Positions 20,564 to 32,244 of a DNA stretch of 64,000 nt are shown here, in pieces. Positions within the stretch are counted from its first letter, which is position 1. Each line of letters begins with the position of its first letter. This stretch comes from Petrosia ficiformis. Taxonomy: Eukaryota > Porifera > Demospongiae > Haplosclerida > Petrosiidae. Below the pieces are notes generated by a model. The model searched no databases. It was not told the DNA's origin and was given only the letters and a program-made list of their open reading frames with translations. Both the position numbers and the translations under genes were made by a program. The stretch covers positions 3,520,501 to 3,584,500 of the forward strand of contig OX345637.1 in assembly GCA_947044365.1 (NCBI GenBank). Reading direction: 5' to 3'.

Positions 20564-23500
20564 TCATAGGCTCCTGAATCGTGATATATATATAATTATA
20601 TATATATGTATGTATGTACCCATTTGTGGTTTCTTTTTCCTATGCAATATTGAATGTCTTCTTTTCTTCTTTCTCAGTTTATAGGAATGAAATAATGGTG
20701 TAGAAAGACCAGTCTCACTATCACAATCATTTTGATTCAGAGCTGGTTTCTTATTTGCTGATGGTTCAAATACTTCAGGTGAGTCAGGTATTTTAACACC
20801 AGAACCTACACATGTGTATAAACAAAGCATTATATAAGTGTATGTTTAGGTGTTCTCACCAGAACTTGGAAAACAGTACGTGTAACAGTTAATATCAACA
20901 TCAGACTCAGTCTATGGTACATGTATATACTGACAATCTGTTCACATTCATGATGATGATAGTTTAATATAATAAGGAATAAGGTTATTACATGTAACTC
21001 ACTAACCAAGCAATGAATTTAACATACATAAAAAGGAATGGGAAAGCTAATTATATGAAAATTTGGTGTGCATATAATTCCGTGTATGCACGGTTAGTTA
21101 ACACAACTAAGAAATTAGTAGATTATTAATGACAAGACGGTTCTCCAGACATACAGATAGGAGGAGATAGGGGATATGGAGGATGGTAACTTGCTGTACT
21201 ACATGTATAGCACAATTATCAACTGACCGCCATCTTCTCTAACAGAATTTCTACCACGCAGTTTACTCCAAGTATCACGAAATAAACTAGACATTGATTC
21301 TGTACGTCGTGAATAGTAGTGTCCTTTGGGTAAACCTTTGGGACCTTCCTGTAAAGTTTTTGAAAGATTTAATATACTCACAGGAACATTCCCAATTTCA
21401 TCAGCTCTTTCTATTAGAATACGAACTACACCTAGTATAAAAATAACATGAAAAACTACATGTACATTTACCTCATATACATGTACATGTACTATCAATA
21501 TAAAACATACATGTATATACAATACATGTACATGTACTGTACCTCATGCACTACATGTATCTTAAAACTACATGTAGAATATAAAACATGTGCTAGTATA
21601 ATGAGCACCATCAGGATGTGACCCTCACCTACATGGCAAAGTAACATTGCACATGTGGGAACTATGAAATAAACTATAAATATAATATACCAAAAGATTA
21701 TAATAATTATATATCATTCATCATTTGTGTGGTTTACTTCAGATGGTATGTGTATAACACATATATATTATATATAAAGTAATAAAATTGTACTAGCATG
21801 TTAGTTTGTATAATTATAATAGTTACACAAACTAACATGTCAGTTATTACTTTATAAATGAACAATTCTAGTATCATTAGTTTATTACACTAGTCTCTTC
21901 CTTGTCTATACTATAAGTCTTACATCTCTAAGAAGAAAGAAAGGTCCTCAATGAGTCCTGTGAAACGTTCAAAGAGAGGTCCTTAAAAACTGTCGTTCAA
22001 AATGCTTATGCCTTAATCATTGTGAACCACATGCACAACACATGACATGAAATAGCCAGAGCTAGAAAGTAACTTTCATACATGTACATGTATTTAGAAT
22101 CCCAAGTCACTCATGTACATGTATTAATAATCTCTGAAAGGTGATTTATCACCATCTTGTTTTATTACCTACATGCACATGTACATCCCCCCTCCCAATA
22201 GCCACCATGGAACTGTGAATTTACAATTTTCCATGTACATTCATAATAATATTTACAAGTATTTACTTGAGATATTCTTGACTTTTAAAGATGAAGTGTG
22301 GTCAGCCTTTTTTGAGTAATGTGCATTAACACCACAAACATTACAAGATAGAAGATTAGGAGCGAACACAAGAGCCAGGCTTCCACTACTCATTAGACTC
22401 TCAGAACTATGCAGTGTTATCTTCTTTAATAGTGACATCAAAGACTAAAGAGAATATATAACAAACAATAGTACACTGTAATTATGGATGATGGTGACTG
22501 TGTCTATATGTAATCATCATCTCTTATGTTTAACGATTATTAGTGATAATCATTTTCAGTATCTCAGCTGATTCTCAGCCCTAATTTTAACTCTTAGTAC
22601 AGCTCATACATGTATTTCAGGAGTCCCAAGCCACTCGTGGATTAATAATCCCTGAAAAGTGATTTATTGCCATCTTGTTTCATGTATTGCCTCATCATAA
22701 GACAACTGCCATTTTGTACAGGAAGTCAATGATTTAATAATACATGTAGATACAAAATTTGAATGACTTCCTGCACAAAAAGATGAAATGACAGTTAGTG
22801 TTTTATCATAATTACTTTGTAGGAAAGTGTCCCTTTTCAAAACTTAGGTTGCATATACATATACATTATACATGTATATAATTATGTATACATGTACATG
22901 TGTATATTATACAATGTATGAAAGTACAATGCTATAAATTTGTAGGCTAAGATTAAGAATTTGATATCACACAATTCATCATTAATACACATACATGTAC
23001 ATGTACATTACGTACATGTACATACATGTACATGTATATATTATATGTACATGTACAAGTACATGTACAGTATATATCAACAAACCTGTAAACATAACAT
23101 ATGTATTTTGGGTAGTAGCAAACATGACAATACTATCAATTCCTCTTTAACATCCTCTGAAACTCCATCAGCATTTAAGATATCGGTGAAGAGAGGTGAT
23201 AATCTACATAATTATACATATTAGAATGTAATGATCAGGGTTGTACCTATACCAGTATGTATAGGGATCTGTATAGGTGCCTATATTAAAGATATAGGAT
23301 ATAGGTAGAGTATCAGAATAGGACACTTCATTACCTATACCTTACATATATTTTTCAGGCTTTGCAGATTACACTGCACAAGTACAGTCTAGATATATTT
23401 TAAAATGCGTGCAAATAGTAATTTGGGGTTGAATATATCTCATTGTTAAAGCTGGAATAATGTCCATGTGTGTGAGTGGTTGTAAACTAGATAAAAACAT

Positions 23501-26500
23501 TATTTCACAAAGACAGTAATATCGGATCGGATCTGAATGTAGGTAATTTTGATTATTAAATATAGCTGTATAGGCAAATTGCTGTATAAGTTTGCTCTAG
23601 TAATGATACATGTACACAGTGCAAAAATGAATACATGCAATATATTTTCAAAACTGCTGCGTATATACATGTACATGTACGCAGGATGGTTGCACATGTC
23701 CAGAATGTGTAGGACAGCAAAATTAAATGGTGTCTGAATGTACTTTTCTGCTTATATGCAGTACACATCTGTGCACATATCTACATCGTACATGTGCACA
23801 TATCTACATGTACATGTGCACATATCTACATGTACATGTGCACATATCTACATGTACATGTGCACATATCTACATGTACATGTATACATATCTACATGTA
23901 CATGTCCACATATCTACATGTACATGTGTACCATTTACATGTACATGTACATGTACATGTGCACATATCTACATGTACATGTACACATATCTACATGTAC
24001 ATGTCCACATATCTACATGTACATGTGTACCATTTACATGTACATGTGCACATATCTACATGTACATGTGCACATATCTACATGTACATGTGCACATATC
24101 TACATGTACATGTGTACCATTTACATGTACATGTGCACATATCTACATGTACATGTGTACCATTTACATGTACAACGTACATGTGCACATATCTACATGT
24201 ACATGTGTACCATTTACATGCAGCATGCTAAAATTTGCCAACCATGAAAGCATCATTTTTGTGATAGTATAAAGGATACACACAGTGAGTCACTTCATGT
24301 ACTGTTTATCATACCATGATAACTAGGGGTTTGTGATTATTGGTAACAAGGGTTCTGTGCAGCACGGCATTCATTGAAATGTCTATAATTAACTACAACT
24401 ACAACACTGTGACTGTGACAACATTAATCTAGATCTGCAGTACTATATAATTCAGTATTAGTCACAGGTCAAATGTAATATCTTGTTTCTCTCATCGTTT
24501 TGTAGTATCAATAAAATGAACAGAATAATCATTCTTAACTCACGAATAACATGGGAAAATCACACATATGTATACATGTATGTGCAATTAAATTTGTGTG
24601 GCAATGAAGAAAACTGTAGCTTTATCAATACAAACTAAATACTGAAATATCATTAGACTTCCAATCAAAGTAACTACATGTAGTATTGAATTACTCACAA
24701 TTATTGGATTGTGTTTCATGTAAGAACACGAAAACATTCAAGCATATACATGTATTATATGGTACGTACTACAAGTATACCACAATACTATAATAGAAGC
24801 CCTAACCTTACATGTACATGTACATGTATATATCTGCACTAGCTGGTGACAGGTGTAGTACCATATTGTGATAACTTTGATAAAATCTTTAGTATGAACA
24901 TCACTACTTAATAATATACACAACACAACTCTTGTGAATACTAAGTATAGAGGCTATTATATAAACAAAGTTACAAAGATGAGGACATACTCCAAAGTAA
25001 AGGACATGTATAACAGTGACAAAGAACTGGACAACAATAAATATAGAACAGGACATTATAAACAGTAGAGAATCCTAATGTGTAAATTAGAATATGTAAT
25101 AACTGTAAAGAAAACAATGTCATAACATATCATATAAAGAACTAGATTACCACACATATACATGTAATTATACATGTACTCTAATTATTTCATGTAAGCA
25201 CACACAATAATTGTACAACATCTATACCACAATCTACCCCTGTCACATGTACAAGTACTAGCTGGTGTGTATAGTACCATATATACTCTAATTATTCATG
25301 TAAGCACACGAAATAATTGTACTATATGGTACTACATGTATACCACAATACTATGATAGACACCCTACCCCTCCATAGCCAATACCCATCTTATTTCATG
25401 TTGGCTTATATGAAGCACTTACCAAATGAATGTTGAAATGATGAGTTTTGCCATTTTTCTATGACTACATGTACATGTTCATGTAAATTCACTAAATTGT
25501 ACATGTTTATGTACACATTGTATAGTCATGTGATTACACATTTTAGTTATAATTATATTATGCCTTCAAAATTTTAGGATCTACCAATTTTCATTTTGCC
25601 AACTCATCACCTTATTAACCAATGACATCCTCAATCAGTTATGATGGTAGGGTTTGAATTGAGCCATATTCCCTACCAATATTACTTTACATGTACATGT
25701 ACATTGTATATCTGTTGAATGATAATGTTATTTTCAATATTTATTATGGTCACATGACTGTCAGTTGACTAAACAGATATTTAACTGAAAGTAACTAAAG
25801 ATTTGCAAATTTTAATTTGTCACAGCAGACTAATAAAACTAAACCTCACAATATCTCCTGTACTTAATCCCCTTCAAATTCAAATTTTGCCACCCTCTCA
25901 ATAATTTCTAAATGAGGCCTGAAATAGACATACCTACTAGTGAGTAGTGGTTCAGGAAGTTCTCTTAGATATTGTTTTAACAGTGCAGCTACATCATGTG
26001 GATTACTAGAGACAGGAAATGTCTTACCAGCTTCTAATAAGACCTAAAAGTATAATAAGGTATATATATACACTACATACACATTCCTGTTGGGACACAC
26101 ACATACACATGTATGTACATGTCATGTACATTACCCCTATAGTCTAACATTTGCCTCCCCTTTTGCAAACTAACTATACATGTACATGTACATGTATAAT
26201 AAGGTATGAAGTGAAGCTTCACAGCACAACTACATATAAATGTACATGTAAATGTAGATATCATATTGTTCCCATACCCGTAAATCTCTCTGTCTATTTA
26301 CAGACCCAGCTTTTCTAAATATACCCTCACAAGAGACATGAGCTTCAAGGAAAGACAATGTATTCAAGAAAAATCTAGAGAATAAAGATAATAAAGATGA
26401 TGAAAATATTCTGTCAATCAATACGGAAAGTACTTTTATAACCAAAGCTGAAAATTCAACTAACTTCCACTCGCAACTCAACTACAATCTATACATGATT

Positions 26501-28061
26501 ACATGACCGGAGTTTTTGATATGTTTTGAAGCATGAGCCAAATTGGCTCAAAAATGGTTAGTGTGTGCACCATTGGGAAATCATCTTGAGCCAAAGAGTT
26601 AATACTGTTAGTGACAAAATAATCGGAATTTACTGTGTCACTAGCCCAAAGAGAGAACTGTGCAGTGACAAATAAGAAACTCTTTGGGCCAATGGTGCAC
26701 CATATCAGCACATTATAAGTTGTGTGTTACAAATAATTTCGCTTTAGTTAAAAACCCTTTTATTATATATAAGACATTGTGACTTTTAGCTAACTAAACT
26801 ATATATAACTAAATGAATTACAAGTAACTATAACTAAATAAAATGAAAAATGGCTAATAATGAGCCTTAGTTCACTAAAACTAAAACCATTTTAGTAAGC
26901 CTAATATAAACTATAACTAAACTAAACGTTTGTCAAACTAAAATAGCACTAGATACAATGTATAAATATATGATTCAAAGGTCTTCTTTAGCTATCAACA
27001 TTCTGTTTATTAAGTAATCACACAACTTGAATCTACCAACATGATAATTTATTCAAGGAGGTACATATACATGTACAAAGTAGGCTAAAATGACAATTGT
27101 TGTCTTATAACTCCAAAATAAATGGTGAAATAAAGATTGCCTAGGTTTTAAACAACAGTTATTTTGTTTTCTAAAAGGTCGATTCACTGCTTCAATGTCT
27201 GGATAACATCATAATTTCATAAACTAAAGGTCATTCACATTCATTATGACATTAGGAAAATGCTTTTGACCTGCACCATTTTCATGTAATTATGTTTCCA
27301 ATATTTCCTGTGTATGTCAGATTTTAATCCGTATAGTTTCATTAGCAAGTTATGATATTAACCTTATAACATTACTATACAGTACATATAAAGGCATCAC
27401 ATCATAATTTTGAGTCGTCACGAATGTGAACAGGCGTTAGGTAATTGAGTTATCAAAAGGACAGGTTATTCATCAAGAGTGGTAATATTACATGCTCCAC
27501 TTTTTTCTCCTTGTCATGGGTGGCAACAGAATGTTCAATTATCCCGGATGAAGGTGTGGCTTAAAATTTCACTATACTTAAAATAGTGGCAACAATGTCA
27601 GCTATTAAACAAATATCACTCAGGGTGAGTGGGTCAGTGAAGGAGGTAGCTTATAACTATGCACCTAAATCTAAAGATGGAGGATCTAGTCCTTAAAATT
27701 GGGTACACTATATGTGGCCACACACACAACCAAGCTGAATAGCATCCTGTCGTAACCACATCTTCATAATGAACAGGGGCCGTCCTCATTACATAAGACT
27801 AATTTTAACAATAACATGTTATTTAACATACTTAGGAAGATAATATGACTTTCCTTCAAAAAGTGTCATCTCTGTTTCCTGCCCTTCATCTTCCAAGAGT
27901 ACACCAAATACATCTCCTTTAGCCTTTCCCATAGACACACCCACAACTTTATCAGACCACAATACCCTATCTGATTTTATATGATATTGAGATAGTTTGT
28001 TTACAACAGCCCGACGTATGAAATCTGTAGATTTCGTTGTAAAAATATCTTTCCTCTCCAT
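20564..28061 (-). CDS. ARHGAP11-like: ARHGAP11-like Rho GTPase-activating protein, copy A
   Basis: Seven exons join in frame: 27832-28061, 26278-26374, 25934-26043, 23086-23203, 22267-22444, 21228-21431 and 20620-20805 (or open to a stop at 20564). They encode at least 374 residues. A RhoGAP domain spans about residues 75-255: LPKFFLNTLSFLEAH, arginine finger R97 in EGIFRKAGSVNRQ, K132 and R136 in LLKQYLRELPEPLL, and SLALVFAPNLL. The helix continuing VVRILIERADEIGNVP and the basic tail (KLRKKKRRHS) match ARHGAP11A/B layout rather than other RhoGAPs. RhoGAPs speed GTP hydrolysis by Rho; ARHGAP11A acts on RhoA in dividing cells. The usually invariant Asn of the TxxNLA motif is Ser207. The C-terminal end is uncertain. 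It is head-to-head with the CIB gene. Confidence 0.85.
21600..22085 (+). mobile_element. older copy of the 895-bp repeat family (copy A)
   Basis: It shares with 51537-52431, in the same order: ACCCTC-CCTAC-TGGCAA, ATACCAAAAGATTATAATA, CATGTTAGTTTGT...ACAAACTAACATGT (an internal hairpin), TAGTCTCTTCCTTGTCTATA and GAAAGAAAGGTCCTCAA. It is truncated or more diverged at the right. It lies between ARHGAP11-like exons 5 and 6. Equivalent copies are at 42346-42831 and 60803-61288. Confidence 0.6.
23770..24222 (+). repeat. 22-bp minisatellite in ARHGAP11-like intron 3 (copy A)
   Basis: About 20 units begin CACATATCTACATG and end TACATGTG, with variants (TGTACCATTTACATG) interspersed. Each unit contains the palindrome ACATGTACATGT. 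The unit has no stop in any plus-strand frame, so all three frames stay open over about 450 bp; this is not coding. Copy number differs between duplicon copies (about 20, 20 and 26-27). Confidence 0.9.
26510..26712. repeat. interspersed repeat, inner copy (A)
   Basis: It shares GCCAAATTGGCTCAA, ATGGTTAGTGTGTGCA, CTTGAGCCAA, GCCCAAAGAGAGAACT, CAAATAAGAA and CTTTGGGCCAATGGTG with 35498-36050 in the same unit. Both read as a partly open minus-strand frame (IGPKSFLFVTAQFSLWAS), which may be chance. It lies just upstream of exon 2 in ARHGAP11-like intron 1. Confidence 0.6.
26750..26960. repeat. interspersed CTAAAACTAAAACC-type repeat (A)
   Basis: It is rich in AACTATAACTAAA and TTTTAGTTA words and contains CTAAAACCATTTTAGTAAGCC, resembling the flanks of the nested element at 8935-9270. 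It lies in ARHGAP11-like intron 1; the remaining intron 26961-27831 has nothing I recognise. Confidence 0.4.
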
Positions 28062-28201
28062 TCCTCATTCAAAAGTCATATTAAACCGCCGTTCAACAAA
28101 TCAAAAGTGATTGGCTATAGCATTCTTCTACAGCCACACCTTTCATCTAATACGTGCGCGGGTGTGCGTAAGTGTGCGTACTCACTATAACTACAGGTAC
28201 T
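28062..28201. promoter_or_regulatory. divergent ARHGAP11-like / CIB promoter (A)
   Basis: 140 bp separate the two ATGs. The segment holds GATTGGCT (an inverted CCAAT box) near 28110, TTTGAA on the ARHGAP11 strand near its ATG (the core of the cell-cycle CHR element) and a GC-rich ACGTGCGCGGGTGTGCG stretch. Promoter identity follows from position; factor sites are inferred. Confidence 0.55.
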
Positions 28202-28937
28202 ATGGGTAACAAGCAAAGTGTATTTGATACTGAAGCACTGGATCAATTTCAGGAATGCACCTATTTCAATGAGAGACAGATTATACATTTGTACAAACGA
28301 TTCTCTGCTCTCAATGTAGACAAAATAAATCCTAAATCTGCTGATGTAGATACAAGGTATAGACTGACACTCAGTTTAGATGGTGAACATCAACTTAATT
28401 AAATTTTAGACTTTCCTTTTCAGAGATACAAAATTTACCTGAGCTAAGAGAAAACCCATTCAAAGTACGCATATGTGAAGTTTTCTCATCAAATGGACGT
28501 GGACTCACATTCAAGGACTTTTTAGACATGTGTTCAGTCTTTAGTGAAGGTCAGTAGCTAAATAGAAACTAATTTTTAGAACTAATCATTATAATAATCC
28601 ATATTGATATTAGGAGCAGCATGGGATTTAAAAGCTGCATATGCTTTTAGAGTACATGATTTCAACTCTGATGCGTTTCTCTGCGAAAATGATCTAGAAG
28701 AAACTCTGATATACATTACAGGTATTTCATCATTTTTCATGGCCTGTATAGCATTATCTGCATGTGATTTGATTATGTACAGGTGATGGATTAGATGGAG
28801 AAGAAATATCTGTCATTGTTGATCATGTGATTAAAGAAGCAGACATTGATCAGGATGGAAAGTTATCATATGCAGAGTTTGAACATATTGTTTCCCGAGC
28901 CCCAGACTTTATTAATTTGTTTAGGATGACACTGTAG
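28202..28937 (+). CDS. CIB2-like: Calcium- and integrin-binding protein, CIB2/3-like (copy A)
   Basis: Exons 28202-28382, 28424-28549, 28614-28721 and 28783-28937 join in frame to give 189 residues, matching CIB2/3 length. The N-terminus MGNKQSVF is a myristoylation signal. Diagnostic segments are ECTYFNERQI, LPELRENPFK and LTFKDFLDMCSVFSEG. The first active EF loop is DFNSDAFLCEND, with Asp at position 12 as is usual in CIBs (Mg-tolerant). It is followed by the canonical loop DIDQDGKLSYAE and the tail SRAPDFINLFRMTL. CIB proteins bind integrin tails and, for CIB2/3, mechanotransduction channels; the role here is inferred. The exon 1 donor at 28383 is chosen because it alone restores frame. 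Copy A has His where copy B and CIB2 have Tyr before DFN. Confidence 0.9.
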
Positions 28938-29057
28938 TATAAGTATTATCATAGAAATGTGATAATGACTTTTAATTGCTTATTCATGCATGGTTTATTA
29001 TCAAGATTATTGATTATTCATTGACATACAGTCCTTTTTGGCCTTGAAAACACTGAA

Positions 29058-29305
29058 AATGGCTTACCCTTGCAATCAGCCTCCTCCTCTGGGTTTATGA
29101 TATGGGTACCAACAAATGGCCCAATTGGCAATTGTTTGTGTCAAAACGTATTATCATCCATGGACTGAAAGGGAACCACACAGCCTACTATGCAGAGTGT
29201 ACATGTGTACTGACCCCCACCCCATCAGCATGCAAATAATCAACTGTGGTTTTTCATGATGCAGGTAATAAATTGTATCAAAGCTCAAACTGATCATACC
29301 CCAAA
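29058..29305 (+). pseudogene. old lectin pseudogene (copy A)
   Basis: ATGGCTTACCC at the start, then CAGCCTCCTCCT...GGGTTTATGATATGGGTACCAACAA, CGTATTATCATCC and AATCAACTGTGG-TTTTTC-ATGATGCAGGTAA...TATCAAAGCTC-AAACTGAT follow the lectin gene at 29864. They do so with stops, indels and loss of the C-terminal half. It is a third, older member of the local lectin cluster. Confidence 0.7.
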
Positions 29306-29863
29306 TCGCTCTGTAAACTACACACATTTTTTCATATTTGATTATAATTATTGTCCTCTTGTTTTTGATTCTCCTTTTTTCCATAATAATATATCATATA
29401 ATTATAGCTATAATACTCATTAGCACAATGGTAAAATATCATACATTATTTAGAAATGGATGTTCTTTGTATTGTCACATGATAAAACATGTGACAGTGT
29501 CTTGACTATCATGAATTTTCAATTGCAATCACCTGTTATGTCGCACAATTGAAACCATAGTAAAACTTATTATAAATACCGAGCAGAGTCTAGTCCCAAA
29601 AAATCTGCATTGGAAAGGTTGAGCTCTATAGTAACTGAAATTAATATATGCTTCTGGAACTACAGGCCTTTTTACCAAGAAAAGAGTTGATTGTCAGCCA
29701 TCATATTTACTGCGTTTAGAGGCCGATGGAAGCTACACAGTCATAGGCGGGGCATTCAGCCCCCACTCCACCCCTTTTACTTTCTACGCATACGTAACAC
29801 ATCACATGATGCTGCTCAGCCTTTGAGCCCTTATTAAACGAAAACAGATTAGTGCAGCTCTCA

Positions 29864-30424
29864 ATGGCTTACCCTCCTCCTGCTCCGGGTTATGGATACC
29901 AGCAACCTCCTTTTGCTGGTTATCAACCCCCACCACAAGGTGGGCCAGTTGTACGTGCCAAACGGTATTATTATTACCTTACAAGCTGTTTGAATGGACT
30001 CGTCATTAGTGTCCCAGAAGGAAGCACAGAACCAACTAGAGTGTGTACTGCTCCAAAAAACCCAGTGAAAAATGCAAATAATCAGCTGTGGTTTCTTGAT
30101 GATGCAGGTGAAGGTTATTATTACATTGTATCAAAGCTTAAACCTGATGATACCCTGGTTCTTGACATCGAAGGAAGAAGCACTGAGAATGATGCACGTG
30201 TCAAGACATCACATCGTAAACCAGACCATAAACCAAGACAAGATCGTGCTAATCAGATGTGGAGGGTTGATCCTGATGGAACTATTGTATCTGCATTGCA
30301 TGGAAAAGTAATGGATGTCAAAGGTCGAAATACTGCTCCTGGTACTCCTATAGTCATGTTTGGGAAGAAAGCAGCACATGATCGTCCCCAAAATCAACAA
30401 TGGAGGCTTGAACCAGCTCAGTGA
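29864..30424 (+). CDS. proline-rich R-type (beta-trefoil) lectin, intact, copy A
   Basis: Intronless frame of 186 residues from ATG at 29864. Residues 1-28 are a Pro/Gly/Tyr/Gln-rich arm (YPPPAPGYGYQQPP). Residues about 33-186 form a ricin-B-type beta-trefoil with three QxW motifs at 74-76 (QLW), 131-133 (QMW) and 178-180 (QQW), and repeated LVLDIEGRS / KVMDVKGRN strands. Such domains bind sugars; there is no enzymatic or toxin domain. No signal peptide is visible, so it is probably cytosolic or secreted unconventionally, which is an inference. A second copy lies 565 bp downstream. The window offers no ligand evidence. Confidence 0.8.
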   Translation: MAYPPPAPGYGYQQPPFAGYQPPPQGGPVVRAKRYYYYLTSCLNGLVISVPEGSTEPTRVCTAPKNPVKNANNQLWFLDDAGEGYYYIVSKLKPDDTLVLDIEGRSTENDARVKTSHRKPDHKPRQDRANQMWRVDPDGTIVSALHGKVMDVKGRNTAPGTPIVMFGKKAAHDRPQNQQWRLEPAQ

Positions 30425-30988
30425 AGTTTAAAAATTTGAGCTGTTAGAACTACAATAATTATATATATATTAATTATTTGTTATTACAGGTTGTTTTTTT
30501 TTTGGCTGATTTCTTTATGAAAATTATTATACATGGTGTAGGAGCAGGCCCCCAGTTTTTATTACTTTTGTTTATAAAAGAGGGAGGGGCTGGCTACGCG
30601 AGATAGTATGAGAAAGTCAGCCATGATTACTGAATGCTGGACACCAGAAAGCAATCATATCTTTCTCGTGTATTTTGTTTTCATTTTTGAGTTGTATTCT
30701 CTTAGCGAAGGGTGTTGCTCGATTAGTGTTAGTGTGTTAATAATAATTATTATTATTTATTAATTTTATTTTATTAATAATTAATTAAATACCTATCAAA
30801 TTAGAGTAGATGTTCATAAGTCCCGTCCCCCAAAGTAGATGGACTGTTAGCTACTAGTAGTAAGCGTAATTACACCAAGTCTGTGTTCTCGGCTGAAAAA
30901 CGTCATATCCTATTAGGAGGGGCCTAACTAGTTGCCCCAGTCCCTGTGCTGTCCCGCCGCGCCCTTGAGTACTTCAGCTCGCTTTCAG
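30425..30988. other. spacer between the two lectin genes (A)
   Basis: It contains a fragment of the hairpin-ended transposon family (GAAAGTCAGCCATGATTACTG, 30608-30665), AT-rich repeats and, at 30802, the site where copy B carries the 895-bp insertion. The bases just before the second lectin ATG (CTCGCTTTCAG) resemble a splice acceptor, so that gene may have a 5' UTR intron. Confidence 0.5.
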
Positions 30989-31559
30989 ATGGCTTACCCA
31001 GGTTATCAACCTCCTCCTCCAGGTTATGGATACCAGCAACCTCCTGTTGCTGGTTATCAACCCCCGCCACAAGGTGGGCCAGTTGTACGTGCCAAACGGT
31101 ATTATTATTACCTTACAAGCTGTTTGAATGGACTCGTCATTAGTGTCCCAGAAGGAAGTACAGAACCAACTAGAGTGTGTACTGCTCCAAAAAAACCCAG
31201 TGAAAAATGCAAATAATCAGCTGTGGTTTCTTGATGATGCAGGTGAAGGTTATTATTACATTGTATCAAAGCTTAAACCTGATGATACCCTGGTTCTTGA
31301 CATCGAAGGAAGAAGCACTGAGAATGATGCACGTGTCAAGACATACCATCGTAAACCAGACCATAAACCAAGACAAGATCGTGCTAATCAGATGTGGAGG
31401 GTTGATCCTGATGGAACTATTGTATCTGCATTGCATGGAAAAGTAATGGATGTCAAAGGTCGAAATACTGCTCCTGGTACTCCTATAGTCATGTTTGGGA
31501 AGAAAGCAGCACATGATCGTCCCCAAAATCAACAATGGAGGCTTGAACCAGCCCAGTGA
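30989..31559 (+). pseudogene. second lectin gene with +1 frameshift (copy A)
   Basis: From ATG 30989 the product begins MAYPGYQPPPPGYGYQQPP and follows the intact lectin. An A-run at 31189-31195 then has seven A instead of six, and the frame ends at 31216 in SEKCK. The downstream frame to TGA 31557-31559 is otherwise perfect and nearly identical to the 29864 gene, including both remaining QxW motifs. The same lesion is in copy B. Either a recent pseudogene, or a gene rescued by slippage on the A-run; I favour pseudogene. Confidence 0.7.
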
Positions 31560-31698
31560 ACAAGATATTTTAGAACTATATACAATATTTGCTTTTTTAG
31601 GTTTATTTTTTGCTGATTTGTTAATTATAAATATTACATACTGTATAATAATTATGACACTAATAATTCATAATTATATTATGTAATTATAATTATAA

Positions 31699-32163
31699 CA
31701 AGTGTATATAGAGAAAAAAAACATCCCTATATTTGCTTTGTGATGACTATGTATTAAGCATTGCTGATGGCACTAGTGTCTCTACCTTTTTGTGTACTCC
31801 AAAGCTGGGGCCTGAAGAAGTAAGTGTAAGCCTGACTGCAGTCTAAGTACACAGATCTTTGATGAACTGACTGAAGTACTCCTACAAGGTTCTAAATGAT
31901 GACTTCCAAACTTAACAACTTATTATACTTACTTGTTAAAGATTCTTGCATAATATTTATACTGTTTCTCTACTATATACAACAGTTATTAGCAGTTTCT
32001 GAATCTTCCTGGCTTGTCTGTAGCTCGAAGAGCCTCGAACGCGCGTTCTTTTACGCGCCACGCCCATTAATTGACCGAGCCCCCGGGAATGACGTAACTT
32101 CCTTAACTACGTATACAACGCATAGTCGCGCAAGTGACACAAACATATATATAATATATATAT

Positions 32164-32195
<32 letters not shown>

Positions 32196-32240
32196 CATTA
32201 AACCCCGTGGAAAGCAATTATAGGGATGGCCCTACGGGCC
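31699..32240 (+). mobile_element. hairpin-ended DNA element with 4-bp target duplication, copy A only
   Basis: The element begins CAAGTGTATATAGAG, then ACATCCCTAT, and ends GCAATTATAGGGATGG, then GGCCCTACGGGCC, a terminal palindrome. ATAA flanks both sides (31695-31698, 32241-32244). Copy B at 53317-53320 has a single ATAA and no element, giving the exact empty site. The interior has GTCTGTAGCTCG, TTCTTTTACGCGCCACGCCC and a (TA)n run at 32155-32195, but no protein. The same ends define the copy at 11001-11462. Confidence 0.8.
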
Positions 32241-32244
32241 ATAA

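Noticed and set aside
23727..24272. Three long overlapping plus-strand open frames (also 44464-44995 and 62930-63608)
   Set aside because: They are translations of the 22-bp minisatellite, which has no stop in any forward frame; the products are meaningless HISTCTC/YMYMCTY/LHVHVHI repeats.
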